Shown: positions 7,500 to 15,128 of the stretch, one piece after another
How positions within the stretch are numbered: position 1 is the first letter of the stretch
Layout: each line of letters begins with the position of its first letter
DNA from: Clostridiales bacterium
Lineage (GTDB): Bacteria; Bacillota; Clostridia; Peptostreptococcales; Anaerovoracaceae
Direction of reading: 5' to 3'
Assembly: GCA_012735285.1 (NCBI GenBank)
Contig: JAAYHT010000028.1
Span: 1 to 15,579 of the forward strand
DNA: 15,579 bases
Translations under genes and position numbers: made by a program
The notes under the pieces: generated by a model
Seen by the model: the letters and a program-made list of their open reading frames with translations, nothing else
What the model was told of the DNA's origin: nothing
The model's database searches: none

Positions 7500-8633
7500 T
7501 TACTTAAATATTCTATTAAGTTTAAGAAGTTCTTCCATTCTATTGACTCGCTCATCCCAGGAACATGCCTTTGCATACTCAATTCTCTTTTTTATTTTTT
7601 CCTGATCATTTTCATTTAAAGCTTCTTCACATTTTACCACAAAGTCATCGGCATTTTCAGCAATATAGACAACATCCGAGAAATCTTTAACCTGTAATGG
7701 TTCTTTTGTGCTGACTATGGGCTTTCCTGTGGCTAAATATTCATATAGTTTCAAAGGACTTACATCCTTTGATAGACGTCCTTCTCGAAATACATTTAGG
7801 CAGACATCAAACTTGCTAATATATTTGGGTAGTTCAGTTTGAGGTATCAATCCTAAGAATTTAATATTTGGATAGTTCTTTAAAGCTGATATATCCACCC
7901 CGGGTAGTGTTTTGCCTATTATAATAATTTCACCCTGTGGATAAGCTTTCGCCAGCTTTTCGATACAATCGTAATCGATGCATTCCTGAAGCATTCCTAT
8001 AAAACCAAATACCGGTTTATTATCCTTCTTCTTTTCATGAGATACCCTAGAGAATATTTCTAAAGCCACACCATTAGGTATTAATTCAACATTTTTATTA
8101 TACCTAACAAGGGTATCATATAGCCCCTGTGCTGTACAGAATACAAAAGAGGCTTCCTTAGCCAGATCCTCCTCCATTTTATCTACAACTTCAGGATTGA
8201 TCATACCTTTATAGGCAGAGTGCCTATCTACGCAATCATAGATCACTCCGCTATTTGGTATATATTCTATTAAATCACATGAAGTAGGGGAATAGCACCA
8301 AAGGTATGGCTTTTCGAATCCATGGTGCTTAATTAATCTTTTTATATACCTTGAAAGTCTTTTCTGATTAATCTTATTAATCCATCTATATTTATTAAAA
8401 AAAGGCAAACTTGGAGGCGAAGCATATACGGTAATATTTTTCTTTACCTTTTGTCCAGGTTTTTTATAGGCAAACAAACGCCCTAAAGTCGATCTGTCTT
8501 TCAAGGGCGCTAAAAGGGATACAGGCGGATCTATGTATATGATCTCCGCATCCTTAAGCCTATTCATCACATTTTGCTTTCTTGTCGGAACGGGTAAGTA
8601 GTTGGAAGTTGAAATACATACAATCTGACGCAT
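7500..8633 (-). CDS. TuaH-like glycosyltransferase (GT-B fold, GT4-type C-terminal domain)
   Basis: This 377-residue cytoplasmic protein resembles the teichuronic acid glycosyltransferase TuaH. Its N-terminal half has YDCVDRHSAY (132-141), a signature of that subgroup, and the C-terminal nucleotide-sugar domain has IPNGVALEIF (185-194), FGFIGML (209-215) and SPLKLYEYLATGKPIVST (292-309) with the family glutamate near E298. Donor and acceptor sugars cannot be read from the sequence. The ATG at 8633 shares its A with the last base of the upstream TGA (TGATG), and AGGAGG lies 6 bases ahead, so translation is probably coupled to the GT4-CsaB gene. The in-frame TTG three bases earlier is a less likely start. 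It probably adds one sugar to the lipid-linked repeat built by the neighbouring enzymes. Confidence 0.88.
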   Translation of the reverse strand: MRQIVCISTSNYLPVPTRKQNVMNRLKDAEIIYIDPPVSLLAPLKDRSTLGRLFAYKKPGQKVKKNITVYASPPSLPFFNKYRWINKINQKRLSRYIKRLIKHHGFEKPYLWCYSPTSCDLIEYIPNSGVIYDCVDRHSAYKGMINPEVVDKMEEDLAKEASFVFCTAQGLYDTLVRYNKNVELIPNGVALEIFSRVSHEKKKDNKPVFGFIGMLQECIDYDCIEKLAKAYPQGEIIIIGKTLPGVDISALKNYPNIKFLGLIPQTELPKYISKFDVCLNVFREGRLSKDVSPLKLYEYLATGKPIVSTKEPLQVKDFSDVVYIAENADDFVVKCEEALNENDQEKIKKRIEYAKACSWDERVNRMEELLKLNRIFK

Positions 8634-10828
8634 CAATTTCCTCCTGTATCTAATAGTCTTCTAGCCGCTTCTATATTAATCTTTTCCTGTTTGCGCAATT
8701 TCTCTGCCACAGTTTTGGCTCGCGAGCTGCCATGCTCCATAGCGAAATCTATTTCTTTGCAGAGCCTTTCTACCGAAAGCTCTTCAAGCGGAATGCATGC
8801 ATTAGAACCTATGTCTTTTAGGAAGCTGTCTACTTTAATATCATAAGATATCCCAATCGTAGGAGCTCCCCCCGCTGTAGCAAATATTATCGAATGAAGT
8901 CTCATTCCTACTACAAGCTCCATCGATCCCAGCATACCGATCAATTCTTCAACGCTATGTTTTTTAGTGCATACATAGTAAGGGCTCTTAATATGGGCTA
9001 TGACCCTTTCAGCTGCACTTAGATCTTTAGGAAGCTCAATCGGTAAGAATACGGGGATCAGTCCATAACTCTCATAGGCATAATCTGCCGCTTTTGCTAC
9101 ATATTCGGGATTTTTAAAGCTATGCCAATTCCTCAAACAGAACCCTATTTTCCTAATCTCAGGTGGAACTCCTTCTGAAATAAATGCCGCCTCTACCTCA
9201 GCCTCCGATGCTTTTTTGCAATTTACAGTGGGATCTGCAGACAGTATTATCTCCGGCTTATCCACCTTCATCTCTTTCAGTGCTTCATAGGATATACTGT
9301 CTCTAAGTGTTATAATTTCTGCTGTTTCGTTTAGCACTTTGGCAGCAATGCGGCGGTTTAGTTTTGATTTTATAGGACCAATTCCACAACCATACATGAT
9401 AATGCGGCAACCAAACCATTTTGCTGCTTTTAGCGTAAATAGATAGAAATATAGCGACCGAGATGAGGTAACGTCTTGTATAAGGCTTCCACCGCCATTT
9501 ACAAATATCTTTGCTTTTCTTAAACTTGAGAAAAAGGCAAAGATATTAAAAATATAAAAGGATCTTGTTTTACATACCAACCTAGTCTCTTTTTTATTTC
9601 TCGACATTACCCAAAAGGGCATATCGGAATCTATTTCTTTCAACTGAGAAAGAATAGCCTTTAATATTGCTTCATCACCCGCATTGCCTCTACCGTAGGC
9701 ACCACAGATGACAGCACCCTGCCTTCCTTTTTTCATCTGGCGCCGCATTATTGTCTTATAGACCTTTTCCTGGTCTTCCCGCATTCGCTCAAGTGAAAAG
9801 TCCGATTTTGCTTTTTTAAACAGGTTTTCAGCTAAGGTTCTTCTCAGATCTTCATCTACTGAAAGCCTGTATATGTACTCAGCGAAGGTCTTGACATCTC
9901 CAGGCTCAAAAATAAAGCCGTTTTCGCCATGCTTGATAAGAGCAGGAATACCTCCTACCCGGCTTGCGATAGCAGGGCAGTGTTCGTAAGCTCCTTCAAG
10001 TAAAGAATAGGGGAAGGTCTCTGAAAGCGAAGCCAGTACGTTTATATCAACTTTAGAAAAAAATCCTTTGATATCACTAACCCAACCGACAAATTTAACT
10101 CTATGATCAACTTTTAGATCACGAGCCAATTTCTTTAATTTATCCTCATCCTCGCCAGTTCCCGCTATTAAAAGCTTCAATTTAGGGTTTTTATCATATG
10201 CTAAAGCAAAGGCACGTATCAGCGTGCCTATATCCTTTATTGGAGTGAGCCTAGCTGCTATTCCTACTATAATGTCCTCATCTTTGCCTTTCGGCGGCTT
10301 AGGATCAGACTTAGCTTTAGAAAAATCTAAGCCGTTATAAATAGTAAATATCTTTAGCGGATCAAAACCTCTTTCTATAAGATTTTGTTCCATTTTGCCC
10401 GCTACCGCCATGTAAAAGTCCATATTCCTAAGGGCTATAGCATTGATAGAACCGAATGTAATCTGCTTTAAAGGCATTCCCATGTAATCCAATCTGGGAT
10501 CTGAATGCACTGTCGTCATAACAGGAATAGAGCGAAGCTTTTTTACTATAACTCCGAGCATATTGGCCTTTGCCCCATGGCAATGAATAATATCAGGTTT
10601 GAATTCATCGACAGAGGCAAGGGCCATCTTCATATCTTTAAAGATATTCCAACCGTTATCGATTACATGAACGTCTAGATTCATTTTTTTGCCCTCGTCA
10701 GCTAGAACACCTTCGCGGAAACTGACCAACCTGAGGTCGTTGTTGTATGATAACTCCCTGGCGAGGGTTAGTATATGGGTTTTTCCTCCTCCGATGTCAC
10801 CACCGGCAGCGAAGAGCATTATTTTCAT
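8633..10828 (-). CDS. csaB: Fusion of GT4 glycosyltransferase and CsaB-like polysaccharide pyruvyltransferase
   Basis: One uninterrupted frame of 731 residues carries two enzymes. Residues 1-361 are a GT4 glycosyltransferase: glycine-rich GGDIGGGKTH (9-18), R193 and K198 in AARLTPIKD, and the EX7E pair E270/E278 in SETFPYSLLE. After a basic linker (MRRQMKKGRQ, 361-370) residues 371-731 are a pyruvyltransferase of the CsaB group: GRGNAGDEAIL (379-389), NGGGSLIQDVTSSRSL (444-459), GCGIGPI (480-486), TLRDS (507-511), GMRLHSIIFA (641-650) and ISYDIKV (660-666). CsaB places a pyruvate ketal from phosphoenolpyruvate on ManNAc of secondary wall polymers, creating the ligand for SLH domains. Known CsaB proteins as I recall are single-domain, near 360 residues, so the fusion is notable. 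The ATG at 10828 has GGAG 6 bases ahead; the frame also opens 12 bases earlier at a TTG. It follows the SLH gene by 19 bases. Confidence 0.92.
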   Translation of the reverse strand: MKIMLFAAGGDIGGGKTHILTLARELSYNNDLRLVSFREGVLADEGKKMNLDVHVIDNGWNIFKDMKMALASVDEFKPDIIHCHGAKANMLGVIVKKLRSIPVMTTVHSDPRLDYMGMPLKQITFGSINAIALRNMDFYMAVAGKMEQNLIERGFDPLKIFTIYNGLDFSKAKSDPKPPKGKDEDIIVGIAARLTPIKDIGTLIRAFALAYDKNPKLKLLIAGTGEDEDKLKKLARDLKVDHRVKFVGWVSDIKGFFSKVDINVLASLSETFPYSLLEGAYEHCPAIASRVGGIPALIKHGENGFIFEPGDVKTFAEYIYRLSVDEDLRRTLAENLFKKAKSDFSLERMREDQEKVYKTIMRRQMKKGRQGAVICGAYGRGNAGDEAILKAILSQLKEIDSDMPFWVMSRNKKETRLVCKTRSFYIFNIFAFFSSLRKAKIFVNGGGSLIQDVTSSRSLYFYLFTLKAAKWFGCRIIMYGCGIGPIKSKLNRRIAAKVLNETAEIITLRDSISYEALKEMKVDKPEIILSADPTVNCKKASEAEVEAAFISEGVPPEIRKIGFCLRNWHSFKNPEYVAKAADYAYESYGLIPVFLPIELPKDLSAAERVIAHIKSPYYVCTKKHSVEELIGMLGSMELVVGMRLHSIIFATAGGAPTIGISYDIKVDSFLKDIGSNACIPLEELSVERLCKEIDFAMEHGSSRAKTVAEKLRKQEKINIEAARRLLDTGGN

Positions 10829-10847
10829 ATGAATCTCCAAACTATAA

Positions 10848-13800
10848 TTAATTTAAACCAGTAATAATTGTAGCTACCTGTGCCCTTGTAACAGGATTTT
10901 TAGGCCATAGTTTACCATCATAGCCTGAAATAACTTCCTGCGCAACTAAGGTTTTGACGTATGGCAAGGCCCAAGATGAAACTTGATTGCTATCTTCAAA
11001 GTTATCTAGTTTTGCTTCAGCATAACCCCTTTCTTGGGTTCTGCCGATTATAGTCATAACCTCTTCCCTGCTTATAGGGCTTGTGGGTTTAAAGTATGTT
11101 TTACCTTCTACCCCAACCCCTTGAATTATCCCCATTTTATACATAGCCTTTGCAGAGTCAAGGGCCCATGTAGGTATTGAGGATGTATCTTCAAATGGCA
11201 GGGTTACATCTTCATAATCCTCAGCCTTACTGCCAAGCCAATTTGTCATAATTACTGCAAATTCAGCTCGAGTCATATTCTTATCAGGCAGATATGCAAA
11301 ACCCGCATCTATCTTTACACCATTAATTATACCTTGATAGTAGAGGTAGGATGTAAAATCATTTGCCCAGTGCTTACCCATATCGATAAAAGGCTGTTCC
11401 ATTTCATCGCCCGCAGCAATAGTCAATGCCTTGCGATTAATATTGCCACTTAGGTCAAAAGCTGCCAGGCTCAGTCTATGCATAAGCCCATCTGGCTCAG
11501 GAAGGGTAGCCGTTAATTTCTTAGTATCCTTATTATAGCTAAAGGATAATGGTTTACCATCATAAGTTAATCTAATGTTATCTGCTGACAATTCTTGATC
11601 AACATTATCTCTTATGTCAGCAGTAACATTTCGATCGGCTACCTTAAGCTCAATAACTGGTGCCTGCTGATCAACATAGTAACCCACACCAGCTACAAAT
11701 TGATCCACATAAATTGTTCCCCTATCAGCACCAGTTGCACTGATCATTAGTGATTTTACGGATGTGGCTTCTTCTGGTGTATTGATAACTAGCAATTTCC
11801 ATCCCGTAAAATCTAGTTTCGTGGCTAAAACTTCTTTTTCTCCTTCTTTAGTATTGTATATAACACTTAAAGTATTGCCTGATCCATCACCGTAAATCCA
11901 GAAATTTAAAGTATCTGGACTCTTTGAAAAAGTCATCTTTGTTGGTACCTTTATTTGATGCTCAGATGTTTTACTAAAATCATATTTTATTTCAGCACTC
12001 TGGAAACCAAATCTTACTTTGGTCAAATCTCTGTTTACATTTACAGAATACTCTTCAGCGGGTCCACTTTCTAATAGGTGTTTTTGACCCTCGAAGGATT
12101 CTAAAAGCTCACCTAGGCTGACTATATTCACACTAACTGATGCCTTAGCCCCTCCTATTGAAGCTGTTATAGTACCACTGCCACTGGTAATATTTCCTGC
12201 GGTAAATCTTCCATTGTTATCAATCGTACCTATATTACCTTCTACTTTCCAATTATAGCAGTGGGCTTGAGAGACTATTGGCATATTCTTGTAAAATGCA
12301 TTGGCACTTAGATCTATTGTATCTCCTGCATTTAATGTAATACTTGTTAAGCCCTTTCCATCTTTTTGGCTTATGATATTTATACTATCCGGATTAGTTA
12401 GTATTGAAATATCTACAGTACTTGATATATTACCATACTTTATAGTCACCTTGCCTGACTTTGAACTAGGTCCTGCTTTGAATACCCCTTTGTCATCAAA
12501 AGTTCCTAAATTGCTAGGTGCACTGAATGACAGCTCATCAACATCTGGTGAAGCAACAGGATAGTAATAATCATCAGTAGCTTTTACATCAAAGGATAGT
12601 TCTGCTCCCGGTAGCATCAGCGCACTATAAGGATAAGGATGTATATTGGCAATCCTACCAGTAGGCTGAGCAGTGTTTATGAGAAGAATATAATTTGCAC
12701 AATTCCTCAACGAACCCTGAGATGGTTTATTAACAGTGGTCATGTCAGTATAGCCAGGGTAAATTGAATGAATTGCAGTAGAGCCGCCCCCATCCATGTT
12801 CAGAGCCTCAACACAACCTAATTCTATCATGCGATTAGCAAGCTCTTTAAGAGTTACACCCCTGCTATAACCGCTCTGCCTGCCATCTACTGTATAAAAG
12901 ACTAAAGATCCATCATTCTTTATACCTACTGCAGTACGAGGGTTTACATCAACTGTTGAAGGTGCCACATTAGAACCATCAGTAACCAACTTATCGCCGC
13001 CACCGACTGCATATACTACATCATTCCAATTCTCATCAGCATTAAACTCTATAGTTACCCTATCTCCCACTTTTAAAGTCTGAACATTGGCTAAGGTGCC
13101 CGGATAGTCGCTGTTTAACGAAATGCTTAAAAGAACTCTACCTTCTGGAATATAGGTTGGTCCATTAGATTCAAGGACAGATTCGACTGTTGCCTCAATC
13201 GTGTTATTGATAGCAACTTCTCCAGATTCTACAAGAAGAATAATATTATGAGTCGGAATAGGTGCCTTATTTGTATCATCGTCAGCAAAATCTCTAGTAT
13301 AAAGCATGAGACCTGAAGAATTGGATATCACTTTATTTAAATGTACTGAACCAACCGGCCTTTGTAAGTTATCACTACTTACCCTAATATTTAAATTTAC
13401 CCTACCTATTATTGCTGTACCGTCTTCATAAAAACCTATTGAAGGATTTTTACTGCTTTCTGAAGTGAAAAGAATTCCATCTTTAATGGTCATCCCCAAA
13501 GGAACTCCGTTGGACATATTAAAAAAGTCACCGTTAAGTCCTGCTACTACTCGATCTCCTTCAGACTCTGATTTCGCAACAACAGCCTTATAACTCGCAG
13601 CTCCGTAAATGTCATTTCCATACGAAATCTTAGGAATAATATTTCCCCCAGGCTGGTATTCTATGTAGTTCTCAGTTATCCTATCATTTGCCGCCTTGTT
13701 CCAAAAGACACCGCTGCCTAAAACGGTTTTATTTGCGATATATAACGATTCACTGTGGAGCTTGTCCCCTAGACTTGCACCAAAAACCGTTAGGCCCGTA

Positions 13801-13862
13801 ATAGGACTTATCATCAAAAAAAGCACTAATAATCCAGCTATTATTCTTCTAAAATTTTTCAT
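10848..13862 (-). CDS. Secreted phosphodiester glycosidase-domain protein with three C-terminal SLH repeats
   Basis: This 1004-residue exported protein begins with a signal peptide (about residues 1-29: KNFRR, hydrophobic core, TVFGA). Residues about 105-397 form a NAGPA-type phosphodiester glycosidase domain, with NGDFFNM (110-116), TAVGIKNDGSLVFYTVDG (310-327) and NMDGGGSTA (355-363). Two Ig-like/Big-type modules follow (about 400-487 and 490-580), then a beta-rich segment resembling a carbohydrate-binding sandwich (about 585-730), and an Ig-like linker. The C-terminus has three SLH repeats starting at about 825, 889 and 954, with TRAE-position motifs TRAE (864-867), SREE (931-934) and TRAQ (992-995). 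SLH repeats hold proteins on pyruvylated wall polymer, and the likely pyruvyltransferase is the next gene. AGGGGG lies 6 bases before the ATG. The glycosidase substrate, perhaps a sugar-phosphate diester in a wall polymer, is unknown. Confidence 0.93.
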   Translation of the reverse strand: MKNFRRIIAGLLVLFLMISPITGLTVFGASLGDKLHSESLYIANKTVLGSGVFWNKAANDRITENYIEYQPGGNIIPKISYGNDIYGAASYKAVVAKSESEGDRVVAGLNGDFFNMSNGVPLGMTIKDGILFTSESSKNPSIGFYEDGTAIIGRVNLNIRVSSDNLQRPVGSVHLNKVISNSSGLMLYTRDFADDDTNKAPIPTHNIILLVESGEVAINNTIEATVESVLESNGPTYIPEGRVLLSISLNSDYPGTLANVQTLKVGDRVTIEFNADENWNDVVYAVGGGDKLVTDGSNVAPSTVDVNPRTAVGIKNDGSLVFYTVDGRQSGYSRGVTLKELANRMIELGCVEALNMDGGGSTAIHSIYPGYTDMTTVNKPSQGSLRNCANYILLINTAQPTGRIANIHPYPYSALMLPGAELSFDVKATDDYYYPVASPDVDELSFSAPSNLGTFDDKGVFKAGPSSKSGKVTIKYGNISSTVDISILTNPDSINIISQKDGKGLTSITLNAGDTIDLSANAFYKNMPIVSQAHCYNWKVEGNIGTIDNNGRFTAGNITSGSGTITASIGGAKASVSVNIVSLGELLESFEGQKHLLESGPAEEYSVNVNRDLTKVRFGFQSAEIKYDFSKTSEHQIKVPTKMTFSKSPDTLNFWIYGDGSGNTLSVIYNTKEGEKEVLATKLDFTGWKLLVINTPEEATSVKSLMISATGADRGTIYVDQFVAGVGYYVDQQAPVIELKVADRNVTADIRDNVDQELSADNIRLTYDGKPLSFSYNKDTKKLTATLPEPDGLMHRLSLAAFDLSGNINRKALTIAAGDEMEQPFIDMGKHWANDFTSYLYYQGIINGVKIDAGFAYLPDKNMTRAEFAVIMTNWLGSKAEDYEDVTLPFEDTSSIPTWALDSAKAMYKMGIIQGVGVEGKTYFKPTSPISREEVMTIIGRTQERGYAEAKLDNFEDSNQVSSWALPYVKTLVAQEVISGYDGKLWPKNPVTRAQVATIITGLN

Positions 13863-13899
13863 ACTTATCCCCCTTTAGGTTAACCAAGATGTCATTAAC

Positions 13900-14331
13900 T
13901 TATTTGATAGTATAGCTTCCCTTTACCATTACCCATATGTCTGTTTTTGCACTAATCCCCCTACCATCGTCCCTGGGAATTAACAGCAGGTGATTTCTCG
14001 ACACTTCATTTCCACCTAGCAGATCCTTTGCTCCTGTTACATCAGATAATCCGTTCTCGCCGTTATCTATAGCAACAGCTGTACCACTACGTAAAATTAA
14101 TTCTGTTCCCTCTCCTCCGATGAGCTTTTGACCTGCTTTTACAAAGACAGGTTCAAAGAAGGCCCCGGAAGTACCTTGGGCTTTGATTTCAGCAATCTTT
14201 GAATCTACATAGCTTTTAGTAACTACCGGGTCATCTTGTGAACCTGGCTCATAAGTTTCTGCCCCCACCGCTATTGTAGTAACAATGAGGGCAATTACTA
14301 CGATTAATACTGCGACTCTTCTTTTGTTCAT
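13900..14331 (-). CDS. Small secreted protein of unknown function
   Basis: The 143-residue product has a clear signal peptide (MNKRRVAVLIVVIALIVTTI, cleavage probably after AVGA at residue 24) and no cysteine or lipobox. The mature part starts ETYEPGSQDDPVVTKSYVDS (25-44), continues with a short helical stretch, and ends in a conserved-looking beta-rich part containing GTELILRSGTAVA (75-87), GLSDVTGAKDL (94-104) and NHLLLIPRDDGRGI (113-126). I have the impression of a widespread uncharacterised clostridial family but cannot name it. I choose the ATG at 14331 because GGAG lies 6 bases before it; an ATG at 14352 in the same frame would place that site inside the gene. It begins 27 bases after the mazF stop and ends 37 bases before the SLH gene. 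A wall-associated role is inferred from position only. Confidence 0.82.
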   Translation of the reverse strand: MNKRRVAVLIVVIALIVTTIAVGAETYEPGSQDDPVVTKSYVDSKIAEIKAQGTSGAFFEPVFVKAGQKLIGGEGTELILRSGTAVAIDNGENGLSDVTGAKDLLGGNEVSRNHLLLIPRDDGRGISAKTDIWVMVKGSYTIK

Positions 14332-14358
14332 AACCTTCTCCTTTAGTAACATAGGCTT

Positions 14359-14745
14359 TTAGAAATCAGCTATTCCTAAACTTATTGACAGAGCGTCATT
14401 GGTTTTTTTGAGACATTCATCATCTATTTTACCTATTTTCTCCCTTAAACGCTTCTTGTCAATAGTTCTAAGTTGTTCCAACAAAACTACCGAATCCTTT
14501 GATAGCCCGTGACCTTCAGCACGTATTTCTACGTGGGTTGGTAGTTTTGCTTTGTTAATTTGTGACGTAACCGCCGCTACAATTACAGTAGGGCTATATT
14601 TATTTCCAATGTCATTTTGAACTACAAGGACTGGTCTAACTCCTCCTTGTTCTGATCCGATGACTGGACTTAAATCGGCAAAATATATCTCACCTTTCTT
14701 TACTATCAAGTCACTCACTCTCTTTTCTCGCTTTTCGGTAACCAT
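14359..14745 (-). CDS. mazF: MazF/EndoA-family mRNA interferase toxin
   Basis: This is the toxin of a chromosomal type II pair, an endoribonuclease that cuts mRNA at a short motif (UACAU for Bacillus EndoA). The body is very close to Bacillus EndoA: KKGEIYFADLSPVIGSEQGG, then RPVLVVQNDIGNKYSPT, AKLPTHVEI and LLEQLRTIDKKRL. Catalytic R37 and T60 correspond to EndoA R25 and T48. The ATG at 14745 gives 128 residues with GGTGAG 6 bases ahead. A TTG 12 codons downstream would give exactly the 116 residues of Bacillus EndoA (M/LIVKKGEIYF) but has a poorer ribosome binding site, so the 12-residue extension is uncertain. It starts 7 bases after the antitoxin stop. Its adjacency to nnrD fits the housekeeping-type EndoAI/EndoA location in Bacillota rather than a mobile module. 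Confidence 0.96.
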   Translation of the reverse strand: MVTEKREKRVSDLIVKKGEIYFADLSPVIGSEQGGVRPVLVVQNDIGNKYSPTVIVAAVTSQINKAKLPTHVEIRAEGHGLSKDSVVLLEQLRTIDKKRLREKIGKIDDECLKKTNDALSISLGIADF

Positions 14746-14752
14746 TTTAATC

Positions 14753-15028
14753 TCACCGTTTGCTATCTAATTTTGTTTCATACTCTTTCAAATCTTCAAG
14801 ATAATCATTCATTCCTTCTTCAGATAATTCTAAATTTATCATGCTCATTTCTTTATAACCTTTTATCAGCTCATTGCGGATGCGCTCTTTTTTCTTTTGA
14901 GCAAAATACATTGTTAAAGCTTCTCTAATTAATTCGCTTCTATTCTTTTGCTCCTCTTCCATTATAAGCTCAGCCTGTTCTAAAAGAGACTGTGGTATAC
15001 TCACTATAATTTTTTTCAGATTGGACAT
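14753..15028 (-). CDS. mazE: MazE/EndoAI-family antitoxin (ribbon-helix-helix)
   Basis: This 91-residue protein has an N-terminal ribbon-helix-helix DNA-binding fold (KKIIVSIPQSLLEQAELIM then NRSELIREALTMYF, residues about 5-43) and a C-terminal toxin-binding tail with GYKEMSMINLELSEEGM, which matches the GYxEMxxINLxxSxE pattern of Bacillus EndoAI. It would hold MazF inactive and, as a dimer or complex, repress its own promoter. GAGGTG lies 5 bases before the ATG at 15028. The leader of about 60 bases carries repeated TATATAC-like sites that are good candidates for its operator. Confidence 0.94.
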   Translation of the reverse strand: MSNLKKIIVSIPQSLLEQAELIMEEEQKNRSELIREALTMYFAQKKKERIRNELIKGYKEMSMINLELSEEGMNDYLEDLKEYETKLDSKR

Positions 15029-15061
15029 ACGATCACCTCATCTAGGACTTTTATCTTATTT

Positions 15062-15105
15062 GTATATACGTTTATATATGCTTTTGTATATATAGAATTA
15101 TATAC
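15062..15105. promoter_or_regulatory. Four TATATAC/GTATATA repeats, candidate MazE operator
   Basis: Within 44 bases there are four related sites on the plus strand: GTATATAC (15062-15069, a palindrome), TATATATG (15073-15080), GTATATATA (15086-15094) and TATATAC (15099-15105). Their centres are about 11, 13 and 12 bases apart, close to one helical turn. They overlap the -10 box, the predicted start site and the early leader of mazE. Ribbon-helix-helix antitoxins bind such tandem short sites, so autoregulation is a reasonable inference; AT-rich DNA could also produce this by chance. Confidence 0.5.
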
Positions 15106-15125
15106 GTTGTGTCGTAATTTGTCAA
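15097..15125 (-). promoter_or_regulatory. Consensus sigma-A promoter of mazE-mazF
   Basis: On the minus strand TTGACA (15125-15120) and TATAAT (15102-15097) are 17 bases apart, a perfect consensus promoter. The predicted start is near 15090, about 62 bases before mazE. It begins four bases after the nnrD stop codon, and no terminator separates nnrD from it, so read-through from nnrD is possible as well. Confidence 0.85.
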
Positions 15126-15128
15126 ATT

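Noticed and set aside
12301..12564. Plus-strand frame of 87 codons inside the SLH gene
   Set aside because: No upstream ribosome binding site or domain; the opposite frame is a clear exported protein.
14359..15028. mazE-mazF as part of a mobile or addiction element
   Set aside because: No transposase, integrase or flanking repeats are present, and the placement after nnrD with strong similarity to EndoAI/EndoA fits the conserved chromosomal pair.
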